Positions 34,704-42,931 of a stretch of DNA of 64,000 nt are shown here, piece after piece; the first letter of the stretch is position 1; each line of letters opens with the position of its first letter. The position numbers were made by a program, and so were the translations under genes. The DNA is from Meiothermus taiwanensis DSM 14542 (lineage in GTDB: Bacteria > Deinococcota > Deinococci > Deinococcales > Thermaceae): assembly GCA_000482765.1 (NCBI GenBank), contig AXWR01000002.1:88459-152458 (forward strand), read 5' to 3'. The notes below the pieces were generated by a model that did not search any database, was not told where the DNA came from, and saw only the letters and a program-made list of their open reading frames with translations.

Positions 34704-36050
34704 CTACGATGCCACCGGCTCCGCCCGCACCTCGGGGGTGTGGTCGTGGTCGGGAACCAGGTCTTCGGCCTCCCGCACCACCCGGAAGAAGTAACCCCCA
34801 AACCCTACCATCATCCCCAGCAGGCCGCTGATCACCAACAAAAGCGCCATTCCGGCCCCGGGCCCCACCCCCACCAGACCGCCAAAAACACCGGCCAGGG
34901 CCCCACCGGGCATCATGGCCGGGGTCAGCACCCGGTCGGCCAGGGGGCCGGCCACCAGCATGGCCAGGGGCCCGGCCACCCAGGCAATCATGCGCCGGGC
35001 CGCAAACACCTTGCCCTGCACATCGGGGGGCACTTTGGCCTGCCAGATGGCCTGATTGGAGCCGTTCAAAATGGGCACGATCAGGGCAAAAATAAAAGCG
35101 CAGGCCGCCCAGACCCACACGCTTTGCCCCAGACCCAGCAACACACTGCCAAAAAAGCTCGAGAGCACCCAGCCCAGCAACACCCCGTGCACCTTGCGGC
35201 GGGGGCCACCCCAGGTGGAGAGCAGTACCCCACCCAGCACGCCCCCTACCCCCGCGGCGCTTTGCACGGTCGCGAGGGCGGTCTCGCTCGAGGCCGTGCG
35301 GGCCAGAATCATCGCGGCCATGATGGCCGAACCCAGGTTGGCCACCAGATTGCCCAGCAAGAACACCGTCTGCAAGCCCAGCAGGCTGGGCCTGGCAAAA
35401 ATGAAGCGGAAACCATACAGGGCCTCAGCCAGCAGGCCTCCCCGGCTTTCCCGTCCAGCGGCGCTTTGCTTGGGCTGCGGTACATGTACCAGCATAAGGG
35501 TGGTGAAAGCCGCCGCAAAGGTAAGCAGATCTAGTAGAAGAATGCCCCTCAGCCCCACCAGCCCCAGCAGGATGCCCGCCAGAATGGGGGCTCCAATGCC
35601 CGAAGCCGATTCTGCCAGCGAGAGCAGGCCATTGGCCCGGGCATAGTCTTTCTTGTCCACCATGGTGGAGATGGCCGCCGAGTAGGCCGGCCACTGGAAG
35701 GCGCTGGTCAGGCCGTTGAGCACACCCACCACGTACAGATGCCATATCTCGAGGTTTCCGCTCAAATACAGCAAAAATACCGCCAGCGTACCCACCGCCG
35801 CGCCCAGATCGGAGACCATCATCATGAGCTTGCGGCTGCCCCGATCGACCCAGGCCCCGGCCAAAGGCGAAATCAGGATGAGCGGCACCATATAGAAAAA
35901 TCCCATCAGGGCCAGCGAGGTCGCCAGCCCGGTTTTTTCAAAGGCCCAGATGGTAAGGGCAAACTGGCTCATGCCGCTGCCCACCAGCGAGACCAGTTGC
36001 CCGAAAGCCACCAGCGTAAACCCCTTCAGTCCGGTTAATTGCGCTCGCAT
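34704..36050 (-). CDS. Major facilitator superfamily exporter
   Basis: A 448-residue MFS protein with about 12 membrane helices, resembling the enterobactin-exporter/multidrug group (MFS_3). The family loop 2-3 motif is present as GAWVDRGSRKLMMMV. Helices such as FMVPLILISPLAGAW, VGLRGILLLDLLTFAAAF and AMALLLVISGLLGMMVGFGGYF are clear. ATG at 36050 (MRAQL) is preferred to an upstream in-frame start. It is divergent from a HTH regulator with a shared operator-like dyad, so it is probably repressed by it. The exported compound is unknown. Confidence 0.88.
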   Translation of the reverse strand: MRAQLTGLKGFTLVAFGQLVSLVGSGMSQFALTIWAFEKTGLATSLALMGFFYMVPLILISPLAGAWVDRGSRKLMMMVSDLGAAVGTLAVFLLYLSGNLEIWHLYVVGVLNGLTSAFQWPAYSAAISTMVDKKDYARANGLLSLAESASGIGAPILAGILLGLVGLRGILLLDLLTFAAAFTTLMLVHVPQPKQSAAGRESRGGLLAEALYGFRFIFARPSLLGLQTVFLLGNLVANLGSAIMAAMILARTASSETALATVQSAAGVGGVLGGVLLSTWGGPRRKVHGVLLGWVLSSFFGSVLLGLGQSVWVWAACAFIFALIVPILNGSNQAIWQAKVPPDVQGKVFAARRMIAWVAGPLAMLVAGPLADRVLTPAMMPGGALAGVFGGLVGVGPGAGMALLLVISGLLGMMVGFGGYFFRVVREAEDLVPDHDHTPEVRAEPVAS

Positions 36051-36106
36051 ATTGCAGTCAAACGGCCTGGGCACAAGGCCTGGCCCAGACCCCCTTCCCT
36101 GTTAGT

Positions 36107-36158
36107 GTAGGTAAAGCCTACTCCACGAAAAATACAAAACTTAGAGTAGGATACAAGC
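36107..36158. promoter_or_regulatory. Divergent promoter with CCTACTC/GAGTAGG dyad
   Basis: CCTACTC (36117-36123) and GAGTAGG (36144-36150) are a perfect 7-bp dyad 20 nt apart; a further GTAGG at 36107-36111 pairs with CCTAC. The right arm overlaps the regulator's own -10 (TAGGAT, 36147-36152), which lies 6 nt before its ATG. This suggests a site for autoregulation and control of the MFS gene. Confidence 0.65.
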
Positions 36159-36791
36159 ATGCTCCAGACACGCCTGGTCGATAATGCACTGGCCGCCCGC
36201 ATTCTGGCCGATCCCAAGGCTGCGGTATTCCTCAAGCCCTTTATGTCTGGCCCCACCACCCTCAAGGCCGCTGCCGAGGTGTTGAATCTGCCCATCCAGG
36301 CCATGCACTATCGGGTCGAGCGGATGTGCAAGGCCGGCTTGTTGGAAGTGGTGGCTATATCGCAAAGACCCGGGCGGCCCATCAAGCACTACCAGGCCAC
36401 CGCTACCTCTTTTCGTGTTCCCCTGGAACTGATACCCCAGCGGCTCTTAGAGAACCTGAGCGGCCATGCTTTCTGGAAAGCCCTGCTCGAGCGCAGCCTG
36501 CAAAAAGCCCTTAGAGCGCATGAGTACGGATCGGAAATCGTGGTCTACCGCAACGCAGACGGGCTATTGGTCTGGGGCTCCAACCTCGAGGATGAATCCA
36601 GTCCACCCGAGCACCTAGATCCCCAGCACCCGGCCATTCTCAATTTCTGGAACGGGGGTCTGATGCTGGATAGACACGATGCCAAAGCGCTGCAGCGCGA
36701 TCTTTGGGAACTCTATGAACGCTATGCCCACCGGAACGGCGCGGAAAAATACGTGCTACACCTGGGCCTGGCTCCAACCCATGAGGTATGA
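36159..36791 (+). CDS. HTH transcriptional regulator (ArsR/winged-helix type)
   Basis: A 210-residue regulator with an N-terminal winged helix-turn-helix (VFLKPFMSGPTTLKAAAEVLNLPIQAMHYRVERMCKAGLLEVV) and a C-terminal sensing part (residues about 90-210) without a recognised ligand fold. SQRPGRPIKHYQATATSFRVP is the wing-side linker common in this group. A leaderless start is likely (TAGGAT 6 nt upstream). It is divergent from the MFS exporter and probably represses it until a toxic ligand binds. Confidence 0.8.
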   Translation: MLQTRLVDNALAARILADPKAAVFLKPFMSGPTTLKAAAEVLNLPIQAMHYRVERMCKAGLLEVVAISQRPGRPIKHYQATATSFRVPLELIPQRLLENLSGHAFWKALLERSLQKALRAHEYGSEIVVYRNADGLLVWGSNLEDESSPPEHLDPQHPAILNFWNGGLMLDRHDAKALQRDLWELYERYAHRNGAEKYVLHLGLAPTHEV

Positions 36792-36878
36792 GCCCAGGTG
36801 CCCAGCGTGTGGGCAAATCGGGGTAGGGCACTCGAGCCACAAAGAGGCCGGGAGCGCAGCGAACTAGCCGAAAATTGG

Positions 36879-36904
36879 CCTTGCATACCCCACAGCCTTG
36901 CATA
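36879..36904 (+). repeat. Direct repeats CCTTGCATA upstream of the rsuA promoter
   Basis: CCTTGCATA at 36879-36887 and 36896-36904, 17 nt apart, with a third imperfect copy (CCTTGACGCATA) overlapping the -35. These could be binding sites for an activator; no family is assigned. Confidence 0.4.
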
Positions 36905-36907
36905 GCC

Positions 36908-36936
36908 TTGACGCATAGCGTATATGGGTATATACT
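36908..36936 (+). promoter_or_regulatory. Consensus-like promoter of rsuA with dyad over the -10
   Basis: TTGACG (36908-36913), a 17-nt spacer, and TATACT (36931-36936) make one of the best sigma-A-type promoters in the window. GTATAT-GGGT-ATATAC (36920-36935) is a perfect 6-bp dyad overlapping the -10. Confidence 0.75.
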
Positions 36937-36945
36937 TTATTTATC

Positions 36946-36970
36946 AGCCCCGGAAAACGGGGGTTTTTTA
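36946..36970 (+). terminator. Intrinsic terminator between promoter and rsuA start
   Basis: CCCCG (36948-36952) and CGGGG (36958-36962) with a GAAAA loop are followed by six Ts, ATTT and then the rsuA ATG at 36977. It lies downstream of the promoter and 7 nt before the start codon, so it would stop rsuA transcripts unless read through. Confidence 0.75.
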
Positions 36971-36976
36971 TTTAAC

Positions 36977-37711
36977 ATGGCCAAAGAACGTTTAGACAAA
37001 GTATTGGGGCACCTGGGTGTAGGAACCCGCAAAGAAATACACCGGCTGGCCCGCGCAGGCCTGATTACCGTTGACGGCGAGACCATCACCGACGCGGGCT
37101 ATAAGTTTGATCCCACCCAGGCCCGCATCGAAGTGGCTGGAGAACCGCTATCGTATCAAAAATACTTTTACCTGCTGCTTAACAAACCTGCTGGCTACAT
37201 CACCTCGACCAAAGACCACGACGGCATCCCCATTACAGCCCTGCTACCCGAAGCCTTCCAGCGCGACGACTGGATGCCGGTAGGACGCCTGGACAAAGAT
37301 ACCGAGGGCCTTTTGCTGCTCACCACCGACGGCGAGTTGCTGCACCGGCTGACCCATCCGCGCTGGAAGGTAACCAAGCGCTACTACGTGGAGCTGGCCA
37401 GCCCGGCAACCCCCGAGGATGTCGCCGTCTTTGCGGCGGGTACGCTCGAGCTAGAAGGCGAGCCGATCCAGCCCGCGGAGCTGTACCTGGGCCCCGACCC
37501 CTATAAGGTAGAGCTGGTCCTCCGCGAAGGTCGTTTCCATCAGGTCAAGCGGATGTTTGCCGCTCGAGGCAACCAGGTAACCTACCTCAAGCGCCTGGCC
37601 TTCGGGCCGCTCTGGCTTCCCCCCGATCTGCCCTCGGGGGCCAGCCGCGCACTTACATCAGATGAAATAAATGCCCTCTACGAGGCGGTGGGAATGCGAA
37701 CCGGAAACTAA
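36977..37711 (+). CDS. rsuA: rRNA pseudouridine synthase, RsuA/RluB family
   Basis: A 244-residue pseudouridine synthase. The N-terminal S4 RNA-binding domain reads ERLDKVLGHLGVGTRKEIHRLARAGLITVDG; the catalytic aspartate is in VGRLDKDTEGLLLLTTDG, and the C-terminal KVELVLREGRFHQVKRMFAARGNQVTYLKRLAFGPL is the RsuA signature. It probably modifies U516 of 16S rRNA, or a 23S site if RluB-like. No Shine-Dalgarno sequence is visible before the ATG; the bases just before it are the T-tail of a terminator. Confidence 0.93.
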   Translation: MAKERLDKVLGHLGVGTRKEIHRLARAGLITVDGETITDAGYKFDPTQARIEVAGEPLSYQKYFYLLLNKPAGYITSTKDHDGIPITALLPEAFQRDDWMPVGRLDKDTEGLLLLTTDGELLHRLTHPRWKVTKRYYVELASPATPEDVAVFAAGTLELEGEPIQPAELYLGPDPYKVELVLREGRFHQVKRMFAARGNQVTYLKRLAFGPLWLPPDLPSGASRALTSDEINALYEAVGMRTGN

Positions 37712-37866
37712 AAGCCTTCCCGCGCCAAGAATAGCAGGCTCTGCAAAAATGCAAGGTGGGAGGCAAAAATCCCCTGCACAACAGGCACCCACGCCCCAGC
37801 CCCAAACTATAAATTGTAAAGTGAGGCATGGTTGTCCGGGGTATATCCGCTAGAGTGAGCCGCGGT

Positions 37867-38487
37867 ATGGAAGCAGTAAGCGAGCGCATCCTCTCAGTCA
37901 AAGACGCGGTGCTCACCCGTCGTAGCATCCGCAAGTTCAAGCCCCAACCCATTCCCAAAGAGGTGCTGGAGGAAATCTTGTCACTGGCCCTCAAAGCGCC
38001 CAGCTCCAACAACCTCCAGCCCTGGCGGGTGGTGGTGGTACAAAACCCCGAGCTAAAGGAGCGCCTGCGCGAAGCTGCCAACAACCAGGCCCAGGTAAGT
38101 CTCGCTCCTGCGGTGTTGGTGGTGTATAGCGATATGAAGGATACCCTCGAGCACGTGGAGGAAACCCTCCATCCCGGCTTTTCCGAGGAGCAAAAACAGA
38201 TCCGGGCCGCCAATCTGCGCAAAGCCTGGGAAAGCAAAAGCGATGAGGAGCGCGAAAACTGGGGTAAGGCCCAGGGCTTTATCTTGCTGGCCTTCTTGAT
38301 GCTAATTGCCCGCGGGTTCGGCTACGACACCGTCCCGATGGGCGGGTTCAATGCCGGCAAGGTAAAAGAAATTCTGAATTTACCCCCGCACGTTGCCATC
38401 ACAGCACTGTTACCCATTGGTGTCGCCGATGAAGCCGGCTTCGAGCACCACCGCCACGAGCTACAGCGGGTGGTGCGCTGGCAGTAG
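37867..38487 (+). CDS. Nitroreductase family protein
   Basis: A 206-residue FMN-dependent nitroreductase-like protein. LTRRSIRKFKPQPIPKEVLEEILSLALKAPSSNNLQPWRVVVV is the FMN and NADPH-binding start, and GFILLAFLMLIARGFGYDTVPMGGF the middle. It would reduce nitro compounds or quinones with NAD(P)H. The ATG at 37867 is chosen; an upstream in-frame ATG at 37828 has TAAAGT 5 nt before it and would add an Arg-rich 13 residues, so it is a real alternative. Confidence 0.87.
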   Translation: MEAVSERILSVKDAVLTRRSIRKFKPQPIPKEVLEEILSLALKAPSSNNLQPWRVVVVQNPELKERLREAANNQAQVSLAPAVLVVYSDMKDTLEHVEETLHPGFSEEQKQIRAANLRKAWESKSDEERENWGKAQGFILLAFLMLIARGFGYDTVPMGGFNAGKVKEILNLPPHVAITALLPIGVADEAGFEHHRHELQRVVRWQ

Positions 38488-38547
38488 CCAGGGTAGATGA
38501 CGCTGGCACAAGAGCAGGCCATGCCCATTGGGCTGTAGGATAAAGGT

Positions 38548-38991
38548 ATGTACGAGTTTCTGCTCTCTTTCCACAACATCGCCCGCTGGCTGGTGCTGCT
38601 CGCCGCAGCATACCTGATCTACCGAAGCGTTATAGGGCTCAAAAACCGTGTCTATACAGCCACGGATCGCCGCGCCGGCCAGGTGTATACCGGTCTGATA
38701 GATCTCCAGCTGCTTCTGGGTGTTTTATTGATGCTGCTGAGTCCCTTTGTTCAAAGCGCACTGAACAACCCAGGCGCGGCCATGCAAAACAGCCAAACCC
38801 GCTTTTTTATAGCAGAGCACTGGGTACTGATGCTGGCTGCGCTGGTATTGGCCCATATAGGGGGTGTTCGCAGCAAAAAAGCCACCGACGCCTTGCTAAA
38901 ACATCGTCAGGCGCTAATCTGGTATGGCTCGAGCCTCGCGCTGGTGCTGCTGGCCATTCCCTGGTGGCGCCCCCTGCTGCGCCTTGGGTAG
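38548..38991 (+). CDS. Uncharacterised four-helix membrane protein
   Basis: A 147-residue membrane protein with four helices: WLVLLAAAYLIYRSVIG, LIDLQLLLGVLLMLLSPF, HWVLMLAALVLAHIGG and ALIWYGSSLALVLLAIPWW. Histidines in FHNIARW, AEHWVLM and LAHIGG sit at helix ends and could bind haem; this is an inference. The family is widespread and unnamed as far as I recall. TAGGAT lies 6 nt before the ATG. Confidence 0.75.
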   Translation: MYEFLLSFHNIARWLVLLAAAYLIYRSVIGLKNRVYTATDRRAGQVYTGLIDLQLLLGVLLMLLSPFVQSALNNPGAAMQNSQTRFFIAEHWVLMLAALVLAHIGGVRSKKATDALLKHRQALIWYGSSLALVLLAIPWWRPLLRLG

Positions 38992-39005
38992 CGGTCTCAA
39001 CAAAT

Positions 39006-39035
39006 CAACAGAGGAGGCCGAGGCCTCCTCTGTTG
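39006..39035. terminator. Strong bidirectional hairpin after hup
   Basis: A perfect 14-bp inverted repeat (39006-39019 with 39022-39035, core CAGAGGAGGCC) around a 2-nt centre, between the convergent membrane-protein and HU genes. On the minus strand it is followed by ATTTGTTGAG, so it probably ends the hup transcript. Confidence 0.75.
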
Positions 39036-39050
39036 GAAGGGATTGCCGGT

Positions 39051-39353
39051 TTACTTCTTAACGGCTTCCTTCAGAGCTTTGCCAGGCTTGAAGGCGGGGT
39101 ACTTGGAAGCGGGGATTTTGATCTTTTGGGTGGTGCCAGGCTTCACGCCGGTGCGGGCTTTACGGCTGCGCACTTCGAAGGTGCCGAAGCCGGTCAACTG
39201 CACTTTATTACCGGCCTTGAGGGCTTCTTCGACTTTGCTCAGGAAAGCGTCCACGGCGGCCTTGGCGTCTTTTTTCTTCAAGCCAGCAGTAGCGGCCACT
39301 TGGTCAATCAGGTCGGCTTTGGTTTTGGTTTTCTTTGCTGCAGCTCGTGCCAT
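39051..39353 (-). CDS. hup: HU-type DNA-binding protein
   Basis: A 100-residue histone-like protein. The N-terminus [15 protein letters not shown] is lysine-rich as in Deinococcota HU, and the beta-arm region [44 protein letters not shown] is intact. It binds DNA as a dimer and compacts the nucleoid. A perfect AAGGAGGT precedes the ATG and a good promoter lies upstream, in contrast to the many leaderless genes nearby, which fits high expression. Confidence 0.97.
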   Translation of the reverse strand: MARAAAKKTKTKADLIDQVAATAGLKKKDAKAAVDAFLSKVEEALKAGNKVQLTGFGTFEVRSRKARTGVKPGTTQKIKIPASKYPAFKPGKALKEAVKK

Positions 39354-39386
39354 ACTGTTACCTCCTTTATTTTCCCTTCGGCACGG

Positions 39387-39416
39387 AGTGTATCACAGCC
39401 AATCTACAAATTGCAA
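39387..39416 (-). promoter_or_regulatory. hup promoter
   Basis: On the minus strand TTGCAA (39416-39411), 18 nt, then TACACT (39392-39387) with a TG one base upstream (extended -10). The start codon is at 39353, so the leader is about 26 nt and holds the Shine-Dalgarno site. Confidence 0.65.
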
Positions 39417-39460
39417 GCACCAGAGCAGTGTTCAAGGCAATTTCGTTTCAAACAGAATGC

Positions 39461-40102
39461 CTAAACCGTGGGCTTTCGGTGGTACTGGGGGGGCAAAAGT
39501 GCGGTCACAGCAGCCTCGAGGCGGTGTGTGACCTCTTCCAAAGTCTGGTGGTCGGGCTTGCCTGGAGGGAGCACGATGGGATCTCCAAACACCACCCGGA
39601 TCCTGCGACGAAGGCGCGGCCACCGGCCCACCGGCCAGGCTTTATCGCTGCCGATGATGGCGGCCGGAACAATCACCGCGCCCGTGCGCAGGGCAATGGC
39701 CGCCGCACCGGTTTTGAAGGGCTCGATAAAGCCGGTGCGGCTGCGCCGTCCCTCGGGAAAGATGCCAAAGGCCATGCCGTTTTTGAGCACGCGGATGGCG
39801 GCCTTAATCGCCCCCAAGTCCCCCGAGCCCCTCGAGACCGGAATCACGTACAGGCGCGGTAAAAGCCAGCGCAGGATGGGATAGTTGAACACATCGTCGC
39901 GCGACATGTAGCTCACCACCCGGGGGCAGGCCACCCCCATCACCACCGGATCGAGGAAGGACATGTGGTTGGAGGCCAGGATCACCGGGCCTTCCTTGGG
40001 AATTTTCTCGGCCCCTTCAACCTTCAGGCCAAACAAGACCTGCAGCAAGAACCGCGCAATCACCTTACAGACCTTGTACACGCCCAAGCCGTACTCGTAC
40101 AT
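39461..40102 (-). CDS. plsC: 1-acyl-sn-glycerol-3-phosphate acyltransferase
   Basis: A 213-residue lysophosphatidic acid acyltransferase, second acylation of phospholipid synthesis. The catalytic NHx4D box is in LASNHMSFLDPVVMG, the substrate-binding FPEGRRSR box is intact, and VIPVSRGSGDLGAIK plus IVPAAIIG complete the fold. An N-terminal hydrophobic segment (VCKVIARFLLQVLFGL) binds the membrane. The start is ATG at 40102; TATGAT lies 9 nt upstream. Confidence 0.92.
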   Translation of the reverse strand: MYEYGLGVYKVCKVIARFLLQVLFGLKVEGAEKIPKEGPVILASNHMSFLDPVVMGVACPRVVSYMSRDDVFNYPILRWLLPRLYVIPVSRGSGDLGAIKAAIRVLKNGMAFGIFPEGRRSRTGFIEPFKTGAAAIALRTGAVIVPAAIIGSDKAWPVGRWPRLRRRIRVVFGDPIVLPPGKPDHQTLEEVTHRLEAAVTALLPPQYHRKPTV

Positions 40103-40155
40103 GGCCCAACCATCATAAGCACAAAGCCCGGTTTGAGCACCGCGCAAAAAAGGGT

Positions 40156-41136
40156 TCAGTCCAGTTTCACCACCACCCGCCCCCGCACCTGCCCCTGCAG
40201 GATGGCCTGGGCCAGCGCCGGCACCTCCTCCAGGCTCACGGTTTGCAGGGTGGCTTCCAGCAAGGGCTTGGGCAGTTCGCGGGCCAGGCGTTGCCAGGCC
40301 AGGAGGCGCTTTTCTTTAGGGCACATCACCGAGTCGATGCCCAGCAGGTTGACCCCGCGCAGAATAAAGGGGAAGACGGTGGTCTCGAGCCTCGCCCCCC
40401 CGGCGTTGCCACAGGCCGCCACGCTGCCGCCGTAGGCCATGCGCGGCAGCACCCCGGCCAGCACCGCCCCACCCACGGTGTCCACCGCCCCACCAAAGCG
40501 TTCGGACTCGAGGGGTTTGCTGGGTGCACTGAGCGCCGCGCGATCCAGTATTTCGTGAGCCCCCAACGATTTCAGATAGGCTTCTTCCTGCAAGCGGCCC
40601 GTGGAGGCCACCACCCGGTAGCCCCGCTGGGCTAAAAGTGCAACGGCCAGGCTGCCCACCCCCCCGGCGGCGCCGGTGACCAGCACCTCTTTGGCAGGGT
40701 CTATGGAATGGGCCTCGAGGGCCATCACCGCCAGCATGGCGGTAAAACCCGCCGTACCGATGCCCATGGCCTGCTTTAGGGTGAGCCCCTCGGGCAGGGG
40801 CACCAGCCACTCCGCGCGCACCCGGGCCAGCTCGGCCAGCCCCCCCCAGTGCCGCTCCCCCAGGCCCCAGCCGGTCAGGATCACCGGGTCGCCCGGCCTG
40901 TACTCCGGCGAGGCCGACTCCAGGACGGTGCCGGCCAGGTCGATGCCCGGAACCATGGGGAAGCTGCGGATCACCTTGCCCGCGCCGGTGATCGCCAGGC
41001 CGTCCTTGTAGTTGAGGCTGCTGTAGGCCACCCGCACCAGCACCTCACCCGGCGGCAGCTCGTCTAAGCGGGCCTGCCGGATATGGGCAGTGTAGGGGTC
41101 GCCCGACTCCACCACCAGTGCCTTGAAGGTTTGCAT
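40156..41136 (-). CDS. YhdH/AcuI-type quinone oxidoreductase (acryloyl-CoA reductase)
   Basis: A 326-residue medium-chain reductase of the YhdH group. LVRVAYSSLNYKDGLAITGAGKVIRSFPMVPGIDLAGTV and TGWGLGERHWGGLAELARV are characteristic, with [31 protein letters not shown] for NADPH. The family reduces acryloyl-CoA; whether this one does is inferred. TAATCT lies exactly 6 nt before the ATG, consistent with a leaderless mRNA. It ends 53 bp upstream of plsC on the same strand. Confidence 0.88.
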   Translation of the reverse strand: MQTFKALVVESGDPYTAHIRQARLDELPPGEVLVRVAYSSLNYKDGLAITGAGKVIRSFPMVPGIDLAGTVLESASPEYRPGDPVILTGWGLGERHWGGLAELARVRAEWLVPLPEGLTLKQAMGIGTAGFTAMLAVMALEAHSIDPAKEVLVTGAAGGVGSLAVALLAQRGYRVVASTGRLQEEAYLKSLGAHEILDRAALSAPSKPLESERFGGAVDTVGGAVLAGVLPRMAYGGSVAACGNAGGARLETTVFPFILRGVNLLGIDSVMCPKEKRLLAWQRLARELPKPLLEATLQTVSLEEVPALAQAILQGQVRGRVVVKLD

Positions 41137-41200
41137 GGCCCTAGATTACCCGATGGGCCTTGGGCCAGCACAATCCGGCCGGCGGTGTTAGGCTGGTGGT

Positions 41201-42037
41201 ATGCCTTCTTTGCTGGTCAGCGCCCAATGGCTGCACGCGCACCTAGGCGACGAGCGGCTGCGGATTGTGGACTGTCGCTTTTCCCTGCAAGACCCCCTGG
41301 CCGGACGGCAGGCCTACGTGGCCGGGCACATCCCCGGGGCCCTGTACCTCGACCTGGAGCAGGACCTCTCGGGGCCGGTGCGGCCCGACCGTCGGGGGGG
41401 CCGCCACCCCCTGCCCAGCCCGGAGACCCTGGCCCAAACCCTGGGCCAGGCCGGCATCGGCAATGAGCATTTTGTGGTGGCCTACGACGACCCCCCTGCG
41501 GGCGGCATGTATGCCCCGCGCCTGTGGTGGCTGCTGCGCTGGCTGGGCCACGATGAGGTGGCCGTGCTGGACGGCGGCATCGGGGCCTGGCGGGAGGCCG
41601 GGTATGAGGTCTCTACCTCGGAGGTGAGGCATGCGCCGACTGCCTTCAAACCCAACCCTCGACCTGAGATGGTGGTGGACGCCGAGTATGTGGCCCGCCG
41701 GCCAGCGGGTACCATCCTGATCGATTCCCGGGCCCCCGAGCGCTACCGGGGCGAGGTGGAGCCCATAGACCCGGTGGCCGGCCATATTCCGGGGGCCATC
41801 AACCGCAACTGGCTGGACGGCCTGGAGGCCTCGGGCCGGTTCAGGCCCGCCGAAGAACAGCGAAAGCGTTTCGAGGGCCTCGAGGGCGAGATTATCGCAT
41901 ACTGCGGCTCGGGCGTCTCAGCCGCGGCCAATGTGCTGGCGCTGGAGCTGGCCGGCAAACAGGCCAGGCTCTACGCCGGTTCCTGGAGCGACTGGATCTC
42001 CGACCCCAGCCGCCCGGTAGCCAGGGGTCCAGAATAA
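41201..42037 (+). CDS. sseA: 3-mercaptopyruvate/thiosulfate sulfurtransferase
   Basis: A 278-residue two-domain rhodanese. The inactive N-terminal domain has [35 protein letters not shown]; the C-terminal domain has [33 protein letters not shown] and the persulfide loop [11 protein letters not shown], a CGSGVTA-type loop that points to mercaptopyruvate rather than thiosulfate. An extended -10 (TG-T-TAGGCT) ends 6 nt before the ATG, a further leaderless case. Confidence 0.9.
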   Translation: MPSLLVSAQWLHAHLGDERLRIVDCRFSLQDPLAGRQAYVAGHIPGALYLDLEQDLSGPVRPDRRGGRHPLPSPETLAQTLGQAGIGNEHFVVAYDDPPAGGMYAPRLWWLLRWLGHDEVAVLDGGIGAWREAGYEVSTSEVRHAPTAFKPNPRPEMVVDAEYVARRPAGTILIDSRAPERYRGEVEPIDPVAGHIPGAINRNWLDGLEASGRFRPAEEQRKRFEGLEGEIIAYCGSGVSAAANVLALELAGKQARLYAGSWSDWISDPSRPVARGPE

Positions 42038-42070
42038 ACCCCCGGCCCAGGGTAAACTGGCCTTCAGGAT

Positions 42071-42931
42071 ATGCAGGTTATCTCGCATCGGTTCAAAACC
42101 TACCTCGAGCTCGTCCGCTTCGAGCACACCCTGTTTGCCCTCCCCTTCGCCTACGGCGGCATGCTGCTGGCCGCCCGGGGCTGGCCGGGCTGGGAGGTGT
42201 TTGCCTGGGTTACGGTGGCCATGGTGGGGGCCCGCACCGGGGCCATGGCCCTCAACCGCCTGATTGACCGCGCCATCGACGCCGCCAACCCCCGCACCGC
42301 CGGACGCCACCTCCCCAGGGGGCTGGTCAAGCCCGCCGAGGTGCTGGCCCTGGCCCTGGTGGGCCTGCTGCTCCTGACCCTGGCCGCCTTCAAGCTCAAC
42401 CCCCTCACCGCCCAACTGCTGCCGGTGGCGGTGTTTTTTCTGGTGGGCTACAGCTACACCAAGCGCTTCACCTGGCTGTGCCACTTCTGGCTGGGCCTGA
42501 CCATCGGGGCCGCCGCCGCGGGGGGCTGGATTGCCGTTACCGGGGCTTTTGAACCCGCTTTGTTCGCGCTGTGGGCCGGTACGGCCTTCTGGCTGGCCGG
42601 CTTCGACATCCTCTACGCCACCCAGGACTACCATTTCGACCGCGAGAACGGCATCCACAGCGTGCCGGCCCGCTTTGGTCTCCCCACTGCTTTGCGCATC
42701 GCCCAGGCCTGCCACGCCCTCACCTTCGGGTTTTTTCTGCTCACCGGCCTGCTCTGCGGGGCAGGCTGGCCGTACTTTGTGGGGGTGCTGGGGGTGGGTG
42801 CGGTGCTGTGGTACGAGCATCAACTGGTAAAGCCCAATGACCTGAGCCGGGTAGACCAGGCCTTCTTCCAGGCCAATGTGGCGGTGAGCCTGGGGATGCT
42901 GGCGGTGATTCTGCTGGACACCTGGGTCTAA
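42071..42931 (+). CDS. UbiA-type prenyltransferase, menaquinone pathway (MqnP/UbiA)
   Basis: A 286-residue membrane prenyltransferase with about eight helices. The first Asp-rich motif is [23 protein letters not shown] and the second [25 protein letters not shown]. It would attach a polyprenyl chain to an aromatic acid. Thermus-type bacteria make menaquinone by the futalosine route, whose prenyltransferase (MqnP) looks like UbiA, so I favour that role. The ATG at 42071 lies 33 bp after the sulfurtransferase stop. The 3' end overlaps the convergent SDR by 4 bp. Confidence 0.87.
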   Translation: MQVISHRFKTYLELVRFEHTLFALPFAYGGMLLAARGWPGWEVFAWVTVAMVGARTGAMALNRLIDRAIDAANPRTAGRHLPRGLVKPAEVLALALVGLLLLTLAAFKLNPLTAQLLPVAVFFLVGYSYTKRFTWLCHFWLGLTIGAAAAGGWIAVTGAFEPALFALWAGTAFWLAGFDILYATQDYHFDRENGIHSVPARFGLPTALRIAQACHALTFGFFLLTGLLCGAGWPYFVGVLGVGAVLWYEHQLVKPNDLSRVDQAFFQANVAVSLGMLAVILLDTWV

